Source: an uncultured Neglectibacter sp. (GTDB lineage Bacteria > Bacillota > Clostridia > Oscillospirales > Acutalibacteraceae). Taken from it: a DNA stretch of 51,664 nt. Both the position numbers and the translations under genes were made by a program. The notes under the pieces are model-generated. The model was not told the DNA's origin. It saw only the letters and a program-made list of their open reading frames with translations, and did not search any database. Position 1 is the stretch's first letter. Each line of letters begins with the position of its first letter. Shown piece after piece: positions 1 to 8,570 of the stretch. Where the stretch lies: NCBI GenBank assembly GCA_947647615.1, contig CANSKS010000015.1, forward strand, positions 1 to 51,664, given 5' to 3'.

Positions 1-1615
1 GGGCGATGGCGCTTTTCGCCAACCGGGACATCGAGCTGGCCTGCGACGAGGCGGTGCTGAAACTCCTGGGCGGGGATGCCAGAACCGGGTACGCCCTGGC
101 CCTTCTGGGTATGGAGGAGCGGAAAAGCGGCCTGAGCCTGGCTGGCAGCCATTTCAGTAAAAATTCACTAGAAGAAAGGATAAAAGCAATGATGAAGCAA
201 AAGAAAACATCACTGGCCGCGCTGCTGGCAGCGCTGGTTCTGATTGGCGGGACAGGGGCGGTTTTTGCCACCTCCGCTAAAGCTGAAAATCAGGGCGCCC
301 TTCTCCGCCAGGAGCCGAGGCAGAAACTACCTATTCAACAGAGTCCAAGGACAGCCTTCTGTCCTACACGGACGCTGACGGCGTCACCTACTATAGCTGG
401 GACGAGGGCAATACCTGGACGCCTATGACGGACGAAGAATTTGCAAGCGCCTATCCCGACCCAGACATCCAGTGGTGGACAGCCGAAGAGTATGCCGACT
501 GGCTGGAAAATGAGAAGGAGGAGCTGCAAAGCATCATCGGCTCCAGGGGCTGGACCTCCAGCACTGGGTGGTTCACCTGGACCCAGGAGATGGTAGACGA
601 AACCATTGCTAAGTATGAGGAAGTGCTGGCCATGATTGAGAACGGCTACCTGGTATCCAAGACAGTGGACGGGGACGAGAACACCATGCTCATGAGCGGC
701 GGGCCCATGCAGGCTACGGCAACCGACTATGGAGACGAGCTGGAAAAGATAAAAATAGACTATGAGCGCCTTTTTGAGGAGTATGAGCGCTGCAAGCTGA
801 CGTTTAAAAACAACGGCAGCGACCTGTACTGGAACGGCCAGCGGGTGCGCATCTTTGCGGACGGTGCGGAGTTTGGCGGCGGCTATGTCTCCCAATACGA
901 ACACTACGACCCGGAGGGTACCATTGACGTGCGCACGGTCCGGGAGCGGGTGGACAACGGGGATGGCAGCTACGACCCCATGGGCCCCCTGGTGCGGCTG
1001 GAGGAATTCCAGCCTGGGCAGATGTTCCTGGACGCCCTGGAGGGCCAGCGGTACGTGGGCGCGGAAATCCAGTACGAGGCTGAGCACACCGCCAAGGAGC
1101 TGGAGCGCTACGCACCCTTCGGCCTGACCGGCGAAACCAACATAACCACCGGCAAGCTTGCCATGACCTGGAACGGCCAGCCTGTGCGCAGCCTGTTTGA
1201 CCCGGAGCGCCAGCTATGGCTCTGCAACAGCCTGGGCACAAAGGGCCTGGACCTGGAGGCGGTCTATGAGGGTGGCAGGCTCACCGGCCTGCGGGAAAGC
1301 CAAGAGGATGCCAGCGTTGAGGCCGGCGCGGTGATTGGTGAAGAAGCTGCCGTTGCCGAAAGTGACGGAAATGATGGCTCCGGCGAGACCATTGCGGAGC
1401 GTATGGAGCGCTACGCCTCCTATGGGGTGAGTTACCAGGAGATAGGCGGGAAGAAAATTATACGCTATAAGGGCAAGGCGGTGGACAGCTTTGCCGATAT
1501 CGACCCGGACGGCAGTGTGTTCTCTGTGGGGTCTACCGACGGCGGAGAGATCCGTTTGGTAACGGTTTATGATCAGAGCGGCATGCTGAGCGGGGTTAAG
1601 GCTGTGGAAAGCTAA
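1..1615 (+). pseudogene. M56/BlaR1-like sensor metallopeptidase, 5'-truncated by the window edge and frameshifted
   Basis: The left part, open from the window edge to about base 285, encodes the end of an M56 (BlaR1/MecR1) peptidase domain. It has the ANRDIELACDEAV stretch with the conserved ACDE, the HFSKNSLEERI motif and a hydrophobic segment. The reading frame then shifts: the extracellular part (SYTDADGVTYYSWDEGNTWT, then 425-1615) continues in another frame that is open back to base 287, directly after a TGA at 284-286. The break therefore lies at about 285-302, in GC-rich sequence. The C-terminal part is rich in Trp, Tyr and Glu and resembles sensor domains I associate with Clostridial M56 proteins. 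A BlaI-type repressor would be expected upstream, outside the window. Either the gene is broken or there is a one-base sequencing error. Confidence 0.75.
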
Positions 1616-1628
1616 GAACTCTATTACT

Positions 1629-1670
1629 AGCAAGAGCGTGGGGGACATTCCCGACGCTCTTGCTCTTTTT
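1629..1670 (+). terminator. Rho-independent terminator of the M56 gene
   Basis: AGCAAGAGCGT (1629-1639) pairs perfectly with ACGCTCTTGCT (1654-1664) over 11 bp and is followed by CTTTTT. It lies 13 bases after the stop codon. Confidence 0.88.
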
Positions 1671-1698
1671 GAGTATTGCAGTATTGCGTTGGATTTCC

Positions 1699-1748
1699 AA
1701 TGCGATATTTATACCTTTATTGGACTTTAGTTGCATGAATATCGCATT
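1699..1748. promoter_or_regulatory. Inverted repeat upstream of the wHTH/NDT-like gene, possible operator
   Basis: AATGCGATATT (1699-1709) and AATATCGCATT (1738-1748) form a perfect 11-bp inverted repeat with a 28-base spacer. A second, overlapping hairpin (GCGTTGGA-TT-TCCAATGC) lies at about 1686-1703. The repeat sits 55-100 bases upstream of the promoter of a gene whose product has an N-terminal winged helix, so autoregulation is a reasonable inference. An A/T-rich chance repeat cannot be excluded. Confidence 0.4.
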
Positions 1749-1802
1749 TAGTTTTAATGAATCTGCAATTTTGATATTTGTTGTAGATTTCAAAAAATGC
1801 TA

Positions 1803-1831
1803 TTGACTTTTCTGCGCGTGAGTTGTATTAT
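1803..1831 (+). promoter_or_regulatory. Sigma-A promoter of the wHTH/NDT-like gene
   Basis: TTGACT (1803-1808), a 17-base spacer and TATTAT (1826-1831). Transcription would start about 30 bases before the ATG at 1869. That rules out the longer reading frame opening at 1797. Confidence 0.75.
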
Positions 1832-1868
1832 ATATGCAAATAAAATACAAGAAGGAGGCCCCATACTT

Positions 1869-2795
1869 ATGGCTGTCACCAGTTCTCAAATTCAAGAAGC
1901 AATCCTCAACTGTCTCCGCAGTGGAGCGTCCCGCACAACCCGTGAAATTAAACATCATCTGGAAACCGCCGGTATTAGGGACTATACCCCCGGGCAGTTT
2001 TCAGGCTCCATCAACACTTTGTGTCGGCAAAAAAACATCAAATGTGTCAGTCGCGGCACCTACCAGATAATGAGCCCCAGCGATAAGCCGGAGAAAAAGG
2101 TCTGCTTTGTGGTGTCGCCTATTGGTGACGATGGCAGTCCGACGAGGGACAACGCGGACAAGCTTTTCCGGCATATTCTGGAACCGGTTTGCAGAGCTTG
2201 TGGATTTGAGGCTTTACGCGCTGACCAGATCAACGACACAGACTCTATTACCCAGACCATTATGGACAAACTTGCCTCTGCCGAACTTGTTATTGCCGAT
2301 ATAACCGAACATAACCCAAACGTATTTTATGAGATGGGGTATAGGAAGTGCTTGGCAAAGCCCTTGATCCATCTAAAGCGAAAGGGAGAGGTTATCCCTT
2401 TTGACGTAAATACGATACGTACCATTGAGTATGACCTGACTGACCTAGATGGGGTCGAAGCGGTAAAAGAACGCATACAAAACACAATTCAGACATTTTC
2501 TTTCGGCCAAGAAGATACATCTTCACCAGAACAAGAAATAGATTCTTCCTTAATCTCCAACATACTCCCCGCGCTGTACCAGATACAGGATTCCCTGGAA
2601 GAATTGAAAGGGATGGTGAGCAAGCGTGACAACGAGGTCATAGAAACCATCATGCAGACCAGCTTGAAAAACGTGCCGAGGGAGGAAGACCCCAATTTAG
2701 CCATGATGAAACTCCTGCTGCCGAAGCTGCTTGAAAGCCCAGAGAAGTTTCAAAATCTTATGAAGCTTTCTGACTCGGTCAAAAAGGTGAATTGA
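1869..2795 (+). CDS. Winged-helix plus nucleoside 2-deoxyribosyltransferase/TIR-like domain protein
   Basis: This 308-residue protein starts at the ATG with GGAGG 10 bases upstream. Residues 1-70 look like a winged-helix (HARE-type) domain ending in a YQIM strand. Residues 77-200 match the nucleoside 2-deoxyribosyltransferase/TIR-like fold: FVVSPIGDDGS near 80-90 and ADITEHNPNVFYEMGY near 143-158, with Glu155 in the position of the family catalytic glutamate. Residues 220-308 are charged and helical with no domain I recognise. Such folds hydrolyse or transfer N-glycosidic bonds of nucleosides or NAD and occur in several immune effectors. A RhuM-family gene follows after 30 bases, forming a two-gene unit. 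Substrate and partner are unknown; a defence role is inference. Confidence 0.7.
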   Translation: MAVTSSQIQEAILNCLRSGASRTTREIKHHLETAGIRDYTPGQFSGSINTLCRQKNIKCVSRGTYQIMSPSDKPEKKVCFVVSPIGDDGSPTRDNADKLFRHILEPVCRACGFEALRADQINDTDSITQTIMDKLASAELVIADITEHNPNVFYEMGYRKCLAKPLIHLKRKGEVIPFDVNTIRTIEYDLTDLDGVEAVKERIQNTIQTFSFGQEDTSSPEQEIDSSLISNILPALYQIQDSLEELKGMVSKRDNEVIETIMQTSLKNVPREEDPNLAMMKLLLPKLLESPEKFQNLMKLSDSVKKVN

Positions 2796-2825
2796 CCACA
2801 CGACACTTGTGCTTGAGGTATGAAT

Positions 2826-3839
2826 ATGAAAGATGAATTTCAATTTTTGTTGTACAAAGCCGCTGACGAGAACATTTCGGTGGATGCTGTTATTAAGGAT
2901 GAAACTATTTGGCTGACACAAAAATCAATGGCAGAGCTGTATGGTGTAGATAAGTCCGGCATTAGCCGGCACTTGAAAAATATTTTTTCCGAAGGTGAGC
3001 TAGACGAAAAAGTGGTTGTTGCAAATTTTGCAACAACCACTCAACACGGCGCTATGGAAGGGAAAACTCAAACCAATCCCACCCGCTTCTACAACCTGGA
3101 CGCCATCATTTCCGTAGGCTACCGTGTCAACTCCAAGCGGGCCACGCACTTCCGCATTTGGGCTACCAGTGTGCTGAAAGAATATATGATAAAGGGCTTT
3201 GCCATGGATGACAACCGGCTAAAGCAGGGGAAAACCGCTTTTGGCAAGGACTACTTTCGTGAACTGCTGGAACGCGTCCGTTCGATTCGTGCCAGTGAGC
3301 GGCGAATTTGGCAGCAGATTACCGACATCTTTGCCGAATGCAGTATCGACTATGACCGGGATTCCCCTACCACCCAGGACTTCTACGCCATGGTACAGAA
3401 CAAATTTCACTATGCCATCAGCGGGCATACTGCAGCAGAGATCATCTATTCCGGCGCTGACCATCAGAAGGAGCATATGGGTCTAACTACCTGGAAGAAC
3501 GCTCCTGAGGGCCGTATCCTAAAATCAGACGTGACCGTGGCGAAGAACTATCTATCAGAGCAAAAAATACGCCAGTTGGAGCGGGCTGTCACTGGATATT
3601 TTGATTATATCGAGGACTTGATCCAGCGGGAAAACACCTTTACTATGGAGGAGTTTGCAGCCAGCGTGAACGAGTTCCTATCTTTTCGCCGGTATGACAT
3701 TTTGCAGGACAAAGGAAAAGTTTCTCGGAAACAAGCCCACGAGAAAGCGGAACAGGAGTATGACATTTTTAACAAGACACAGCGGATTGAATCAGATTTT
3801 GATAAAGAAGTCAAGAAGCTGCTGAAGGATCCGCAATAG
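2826..3839 (+). CDS. rhuM: RhuM family protein (virulence RhuM)
   Basis: The product belongs to the RhuM family, known from mobile and accessory regions and still without a proven biochemical role. Visible hallmarks are an N-terminal helix-turn-helix-like stretch (TQKSMAELYGVDKSGISRHL), the central RFYNLDAIISVGYRVNSKRA block, and a C-terminal region with KSDVTVAKNYLSEQKI. The expected length of about 335 residues is complete. Two ATGs lie at 2820 and 2826; the second is preferred because GAGG (2815-2818) is 7 bases away. The gene is co-oriented with the wHTH/NDT-like gene and separated from it by 30 bases with no terminator, so co-transcription is likely. A DNA-binding or toxin-associated role is inference from the family. 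Confidence 0.88.
   Translation: MKDEFQFLLYKAADENISVDAVIKDETIWLTQKSMAELYGVDKSGISRHLKNIFSEGELDEKVVVANFATTTQHGAMEGKTQTNPTRFYNLDAIISVGYRVNSKRATHFRIWATSVLKEYMIKGFAMDDNRLKQGKTAFGKDYFRELLERVRSIRASERRIWQQITDIFAECSIDYDRDSPTTQDFYAMVQNKFHYAISGHTAAEIIYSGADHQKEHMGLTTWKNAPEGRILKSDVTVAKNYLSEQKIRQLERAVTGYFDYIEDLIQRENTFTMEEFAASVNEFLSFRRYDILQDKGKVSRKQAHEKAEQEYDIFNKTQRIESDFDKEVKKLLKDPQ
3011..3041. repeat. 31-base near-continuous palindrome inside rhuM
   Basis: AGTGGTTGTTGCAAA (3011-3025), a single T, then its exact reverse complement (3027-3041). It encodes the VVVANFATTT part of RhuM. In RNA it could only form a hairpin with a small opened loop; in DNA it is a perfect dyad. Confidence 0.9.
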
Positions 3840-3865
3840 CAGGCACTACAAAAGGATTTGATGAT

Positions 3866-3915
3866 AAAGAAACCGGCATGCAAGGCAATAGATGCCTTAC
3901 TCATGCCGGTTCTTT
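3866..3915. terminator. Bidirectional terminator between rhuM and the SASP gene
   Basis: AACCGGCATG (3871-3880) pairs with CATGCCGGTT (3902-3911), extended by AAAGA/CTTT flanks and with an inner AAGGCA/TGCCTT helix. It separates two convergent genes. Confidence 0.8.
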
Positions 3916-3920
3916 GCTAT

Positions 3921-4175
3921 TTATACTGCAATCACTATTCCGTACTCCACCCGTTCCTGATGCCCTATTGCCGTGCGGTTTTCCCGTATGTAGCTCGCGG
4001 TTCGTATGGGAATCATCTTCTTGACCATCTGGCCGCCAATAGAACCGGCCTGACGGGAAGTAAGGTCACCGTTGTAGCCCTGCTTCAGGTTCACACCCAC
4101 CTCAGAGGCGGATTCCATCTTAAAACGGTTCATGGCTTCTTTGGCTTCAGGTACCATAACAGAATTGCTCTTCAT
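3921..4175 (-). CDS. Small acid-soluble spore protein, alpha/beta type
   Basis: SASPs coat and protect DNA in dormant spores and are degraded at germination. The 84-residue product carries the two family blocks: EAKEAMNRFKMESASEVGV near residues 10-29, and GYNGDLTSRQAGSIGGQMVKKMI near 33-55. The first contains the E-S/A type site cut by the germination protease. The C-terminal tail of about 28 residues is longer than in typical SASPs. GGAG precedes the ATG by about 8 bases. A sigma-G-like promoter is visible upstream. This is direct evidence that the organism sporulates. Confidence 0.93.
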   Translation of the reverse strand: MKSNSVMVPEAKEAMNRFKMESASEVGVNLKQGYNGDLTSRQAGSIGGQMVKKMIPIRTASYIRENRTAIGHQERVEYGIVIAV

Positions 4176-4219
4176 TGTTCTTTCTCCTTCAAAAGTTTTT
4201 GTTTTGCGTTTGCATTAAG

Positions 4220-4249
4220 TATTTTGACAAAAACATTTTCTCTTATGAA
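4220..4249 (-). promoter_or_regulatory. Sigma-G-like promoter of the SASP gene
   Basis: On the minus strand TTCATA (4244-4249), a 17-base spacer and CAAAATA (4220-4226) resemble the forespore sigma-G consensus (TGAATA, CATACTA). The match is partial, but it fits a SASP gene. Confidence 0.45.
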
Positions 4250-4384
4250 TGACAATTTCTGCAAATTCCAAAGAAGGTCAAAAGGGGGGTTCTTTTTTTA
4301 ACGTGCAAAAAAGCGACCTCTTTCCGGGTTCTTCCCTAAAGATGCCGCCTTTTCATGCTACCAAATTCCCTTGTTATTTTTACT

Positions 4385-5077
4385 TTATTCTAATTTTCGA
4401 AACACTTCCAGCCAGGCCTGAGCCAACAACCAATGGCCGGCTGGAGTGGGATGGACACCGTCGGCGCTCCAATTGGATTCGCTGCCACATGCGGCGGCCC
4501 GGTCGAACAGCTCTTGAGTATTGATGCAAGCGGCACCATACCGCTTGGCCAAGGCCTTCACCGTATTCCTGCGCAGGTCGGTCTCTGTTCGGAAAAATTC
4601 CCATTTATCCCGGGTCGCCGGGCCTTTCAGCACGTAAGGCTCTAGGAGGATGAGCTTCACCTCCGGCAGAGCGGCAATAACTTCCTTTAACATTTCATCG
4701 TATACCCGCTGGAATTTCTGGGCGTCTACGCCATTGTGCCAATTGGCTTCGTGCCAGACGTCGTTGATCCCGATCATAATACTCAGAATATCTGGCTTCA
4801 GGTTGATACAGTCACATTTGATCCGAGCGTCTAAATCTACTACCCGATTGCCGGAAATCCCCCGATTCAGCACCTCGTACTTTCCGGGAGATTCCGCGTA
4901 CAGCTGGGAAGTCACCAGCAGCGGGTACCCGGTACCCAAAGCGCCATTGAGCATTTCATCACGCTTTTCGGGGGTAAAATTCGGATCGCTTCCCAGCATT
5001 TTTTCCAGGTCCTGGCACAAAACCGTGCGGGCCGCGTCTGTGATGGAATCGCCTGTAAATAGAATTTTCGTTTTCAT
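4385..5077 (-). CDS. SGNH/GDSL-family hydrolase (lipase/acylhydrolase type)
   Basis: This is a 230-residue cytoplasmic esterase-type protein with all SGNH blocks: GDSITD near residue 8 (nucleophile Ser), GISGNR near 75 (Gly), GINDVWHE near 102 (Asn), and DGVHPTPAGH near the C terminus (catalytic Asp and His). There is no signal peptide. The ATG at 5077 is chosen because AAAGGAGAG lies directly upstream; the longer frame has no ribosome-binding site. The family cleaves acyl or acetyl esters, often from carbohydrates. It lies downstream of the EEP-fold gene, 69 bases away. The substrate cannot be read from sequence. Confidence 0.85.
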   Translation of the reverse strand: MKTKILFTGDSITDAARTVLCQDLEKMLGSDPNFTPEKRDEMLNGALGTGYPLLVTSQLYAESPGKYEVLNRGISGNRVVDLDARIKCDCINLKPDILSIMIGINDVWHEANWHNGVDAQKFQRVYDEMLKEVIAALPEVKLILLEPYVLKGPATRDKWEFFRTETDLRRNTVKALAKRYGAACINTQELFDRAAACGSESNWSADGVHPTPAGHWLLAQAWLEVFRKLE

Positions 5078-5146
5078 CTCTCTCCTTTCTGCCCATCTCT
5101 GGGACAACTATACCGTGGAAAAGCTGCCGGCTTTTCCTTTGACCCT

Positions 5147-5917
5147 TTATAACTCTATAGAAAGGCAAATCGGGTAATGGTCGGAAAGGTAAATGCCATT
5201 CTCCGTGTCCTTCCACAAAGATACGGAATGAGGAAGCTTTGCGGTGTCTTTATCGGCATAAATGTAATCTATTTTTTCCAAAGGCTGTGCCCGGCCAAAA
5301 TCATGGAAGGTTCCGCCGGTTTCACGGGTCAGGTCTCGAATGAGCAAGGAATCAAAGCTATCGCAAAAGCGGATGGTTTCGCTTTCGGGATAGGCGTTGA
5401 AATCTCCCAACAAAAACAGTGGGAGAGGCCTCTGTTCCTGCTTTTCCTTGGCATAGGCCAACAACTGCCGAATGCCCAAAATGCGGGCCTCATCGCTTTC
5501 GTGATCCAGGTGACTGTGGTAGATTCTGAAAGGCTCTCCCCCTTTTAGGCGAAGTGTAAGTGCCTGGCAAATTCTTGGACAGAGGCTCTGCTTTTCGAAC
5601 CGGGAACCCGGCTCATAAGGGGTAGGCGAAAGCCAAAACCGGCTGAGCTCCAACATTTCTACCGTTTCCTTTTTCAAAGCAGCGCACAGCCCTTCTCCGC
5701 CCAAATCCGGATTGCGGCCCTGAAAATGGAGTTCATACTCCGGCAAGTGCCTTTTTAAAAAAGGCGCAATCTGCTCGGTAGTTTCCTGAAAACAGACCAC
5801 ATCGGGCTTTTCCCTATCGAGTTTGTCCAGAATGAGCCCGGCACGATGAACAAAGGAATTGATACCATCCTCTTTCCAAACACACCGGATGTTAAAGCTG
5901 ACTAATTTTAGATTCAT
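5147..5917 (-). CDS. Endonuclease/exonuclease/phosphatase (EEP) family protein
   Basis: The 256-residue product has the EEP (DNase I-like) metal-dependent phosphodiesterase signature: SFNIR at the N terminus, CFQET (metal-binding Glu) near residue 44, the YHSHLDHES histidine block, GDFNAYPES (catalytic Asp and Asn), and the terminal SDHYPI (catalytic His). Length and domain extent are normal for the family. Substrates range from DNA to phosphoesters of sugars or lipids, so the role is open. It lies between the glycerate kinase and GDSL genes on the same strand. Confidence 0.85.
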   Translation of the reverse strand: MNLKLVSFNIRCVWKEDGINSFVHRAGLILDKLDREKPDVVCFQETTEQIAPFLKRHLPEYELHFQGRNPDLGGEGLCAALKKETVEMLELSRFWLSPTPYEPGSRFEKQSLCPRICQALTLRLKGGEPFRIYHSHLDHESDEARILGIRQLLAYAKEKQEQRPLPLFLLGDFNAYPESETIRFCDSFDSLLIRDLTRETGGTFHDFGRAQPLEKIDYIYADKDTAKLPHSVSLWKDTENGIYLSDHYPICLSIEL

Positions 5918-5962
5918 ATAAAAAACTTCCTTTCAAAAAAATGAAGCATAAGCCGGAAAAAA

Positions 5963-7099
5963 TTACATTTGCCCTTTTTCGGTCCAGGCAAGCTTTAACA
6001 GCCGAAGCAGGTTTTCCATGGCAAGTCCCAGATTTTCCGCAGCATAAGGAGCCGTTTCTTCCAAAGAGCGCGGGGCCCGATTGATGCTGAACACCGCAGA
6101 AATCCCCTTTTCGTAGGCCGCCGCAGCCCCTTCGCCAATCTCCCCCACCAGCGCCACTACCGGCACGCCGGAACATTTCGCCTGCTCCCCCACCCCGGAA
6201 AGCACCTTTCCGCAAAGGCTTTGGCTATCAAGCTTTCCTTCCCCGGTAAAGACCAGTCCGGCATCCTTTAACAGTTCCCGGAACTTCACGGTGTCCAGCA
6301 CCGTATCGATCCCCCTTTTGAGGGCAGCTCCAAAAAAAGAGGCCATGCCGAAACCCATTCCTCCCGCCGCTCCAGCACCTGGCGCCTGGGGAAAGCCGCC
6401 AACCTTTTGGGCAAAGCTTTCCAGGGCACGATCCAACTGCCGAACCATAGCAGGATCGGCACCTTTTTGCGGCGCGAAAACATAAGCCGCACCCTTGGGA
6501 CCATACAGGGGAGAATCCACATCACACATCACGGTAATCTCTACCTTCGCGAAAGTCTTTTTCAGTTCGGAAAGGTCTACTGTCTCCACTTCTTCCAAAG
6601 AACTTCCCACCGGTATAAAAACCGAACCGTCCTTTCGAAAGAACCGGGCTCCTGCCGCCGCCGCTGCGCCGGCGCCGCCATCGTTGGTACAGCTGCCCCC
6701 CAAACCTAAAACCAACTTGGTACAGCCCTTTCCCACGGCGTCTTGCATCAACTGCCCCACACCATATGTGGTAGCACGAGAGGGGTCCAGCCTTCCCTTC
6801 GCCATGGGCAGTCCTGCGCAGGCGGCCATCTCTATTACCGCCGTTTTACCATCGGGCAAAATGCCATAAAAGCCCTCTACCGTCTCTCCAAAAGGACCTG
6901 AGACCGGAAGCTGTACCAGTTTGCCGCCCATTGCCGTCAAAAAAGCTTCCGTGGTGCCTTCTCCGCCGTCGGCCACCGGTATGGAGCAAACCTCTGCCTC
7001 TGGAAAAAAACGGAGAATCTGGGTTTTCATCACCTTGCAAACCTCTAAAGCAGAAAGTGTCCCTTTGAAGGAATCGGGCACCAAAATAAATTTTTTCAT
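5963..7099 (-). CDS. Glycerate kinase (GlxK/GarK family)
   Basis: The 378-residue protein phosphorylates D-glycerate using ATP, feeding glycerate into glycolysis. Family marks are FILVPDSFKGTLSA at the N terminus, PVADGGEGTTEA near 42-53, GLGGSCTNDGG near 131-141, and FTGEGKLDSQSLCGK near 286-300. It is complete at the usual length. AAGGGGAA precedes the ATG. The MATE exporter gene ends 39 bases upstream with no obvious terminator between them, so the two may be co-transcribed. Confidence 0.93.
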   Translation of the reverse strand: MKKFILVPDSFKGTLSALEVCKVMKTQILRFFPEAEVCSIPVADGGEGTTEAFLTAMGGKLVQLPVSGPFGETVEGFYGILPDGKTAVIEMAACAGLPMAKGRLDPSRATTYGVGQLMQDAVGKGCTKLVLGLGGSCTNDGGAGAAAAAGARFFRKDGSVFIPVGSSLEEVETVDLSELKKTFAKVEITVMCDVDSPLYGPKGAAYVFAPQKGADPAMVRQLDRALESFAQKVGGFPQAPGAGAAGGMGFGMASFFGAALKRGIDTVLDTVKFRELLKDAGLVFTGEGKLDSQSLCGKVLSGVGEQAKCSGVPVVALVGEIGEGAAAAYEKGISAVFSINRAPRSLEETAPYAAENLGLAMENLLRLLKLAWTEKGQM

Positions 7100-7138
7100 G
7101 CTTGCGTTCCCCTTTACAAGTCTCCGGCCATAATCGGG

Positions 7139-8536
7139 CTACAGTTTCAACTTCGTCCAGTTGCCTTTTCGGAACCGCAGGAAAGACAAAAGGAACCGCA
7201 CCATTTGGTCACATGCGGTACCAAGCCAAGCCCCCATTAACCCCAGGCCCACCGGGTAACACAAAATCCAACTGATACCCGGGCGAATGCAGGTGACACT
7301 AACCAGGGAAATCAAGGCCGTAAACCTGGTATCGCCCGCGCCCCGCAAACAACCAAAAAGCACCACCTGTTCAATTTGGAAGAACAAAATGACGCTCAAA
7401 ATGCGCATAATCATTTCGCCATAATTTAAAATGACCTGCTCGCTGGAAAACAACGTAAAAATTTCTTTTCCAAAGAGAAAATATACCGTAGAAATGACAC
7501 AGGCGCAAAGCAAGCCCGTTTTTTGGCACACATTGCCATAGATTTTTGCCATATCCTGCCGCCTTCGGCCCAAGCTTTGGCCAATCAACGTAATGGAGGC
7601 CACCGAAAAACCGTCGCCAAAGGCAAAGGACATGCTCATCATATTCATGCCAATCTGGTGGGCGGCAAGCTCTGTGGTGCCGAGCCTGGCCACTGTCATA
7701 GAAAACAGCAGGAAGCCTATGCGCAGGCAGATCTGTTCTACAAAAGCGCTGGAGCCCACGTTCAGCAAAGAACGGATGCTAATCTTGTCGGCCAGCCATC
7801 CCTTTACTGAACGCAGATAAATAAATCCATCCTTATGTAACACCGAGGCAATACTCAGCGCACAGGCGCAAACCGTACCCAACACAGTGGCAATGGCCGC
7901 CCCTCGGGTGCCTAAGGCAGGAAATCCAAAATTCCCACCGATCAACAAGTAGTTAAAAACCACATTTACCAGGTTCGAGATCAAATTGGTAACCATGGCA
8001 ATGCGGGTGTTTCCAGCCCCTCGCTGCGCAGCGTTAAGCACCAAAGAAATAGTGGAAAATACAGACCCCCCCATGACAATTCGCAGGTATTCCACCGCGT
8101 AATCATGGGTATCCGGCTGAGACCCCACCAATGAAACAATGGGACCTGCAAAGATCACGAATACTGCGCTGATCAGCGCAGTAAGCAACAGGGTAACCAG
8201 CAGCACCATTCGCACCACCCGGTTGGCGCTTTCCCGGTTCCCCTCCCCTTTCCGGCGGGCTACAATAGAAGACACTGCCACATTCATGGAGAGGAAAACC
8301 GCCAGGCCCAAAAATTTTGGCTGAGTGGTAAGTCCCACCGCCGCAATGGCATAGGACCCCAACGAACCCACCATGATGGTATCTACCAAACCCGCAAGGT
8401 TTACGAAAAACGATTCCAGCACAGAGGGCCAGGCAATACTCAACGCGCTTTTTATAATCGCCCTATCGGAAGGGATTTCTCCCAGTTCCATTCCCCGGCA
8501 TATTTTTTCCGGATTGATCAACCGCAATTTGCTCAC
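7139..8536 (-). CDS. MATE family multidrug/cation antiporter
   Basis: This is a 465-residue membrane transporter of the MATE family with about twelve hydrophobic segments in two related halves, using Na+ or H+ gradients to expel cationic compounds. Conserved signs are WPSVLESFFVNLAGLVDTIMVG in the first helix region and GCLRGAGDTRF in the second half. The GTG at 8536 is chosen because AAGGGA lies 5 bases before it. The longer frame begins with a TTG that overlaps the promoter -10 region and cannot be the start. The promoter carries an inverted repeat, so expression is probably repressor-controlled. Confidence 0.9.
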   Translation of the reverse strand: MSKLRLINPEKICRGMELGEIPSDRAIIKSALSIAWPSVLESFFVNLAGLVDTIMVGSLGSYAIAAVGLTTQPKFLGLAVFLSMNVAVSSIVARRKGEGNRESANRVVRMVLLVTLLLTALISAVFVIFAGPIVSLVGSQPDTHDYAVEYLRIVMGGSVFSTISLVLNAAQRGAGNTRIAMVTNLISNLVNVVFNYLLIGGNFGFPALGTRGAAIATVLGTVCACALSIASVLHKDGFIYLRSVKGWLADKISIRSLLNVGSSAFVEQICLRIGFLLFSMTVARLGTTELAAHQIGMNMMSMSFAFGDGFSVASITLIGQSLGRRRQDMAKIYGNVCQKTGLLCACVISTVYFLFGKEIFTLFSSEQVILNYGEMIMRILSVILFFQIEQVVLFGCLRGAGDTRFTALISLVSVTCIRPGISWILCYPVGLGLMGAWLGTACDQMVRFLLSFLRFRKGNWTKLKL

Positions 8537-8550
8537 CCAATCCCTTTTAA

Positions 8551-8570
8551 ATAGTTGTAAGCGCAACTAT
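8551..8570. promoter_or_regulatory. Putative operator overlapping the MATE transcription start
   Basis: ATAGTTG (8551-8557) and CAACTAT (8564-8570) form a perfect 7-bp dyad with a 6-base spacer, starting within the -10 box and covering the expected +1. This is typical of MarR/TetR-type repression. No repressor gene is adjacent. Confidence 0.55.

Noticed and set aside
335..1087. 250-codon minus-strand frame
   Set aside because: It is antisense to the M56 sensor part; the plus-strand frame has the family pattern.
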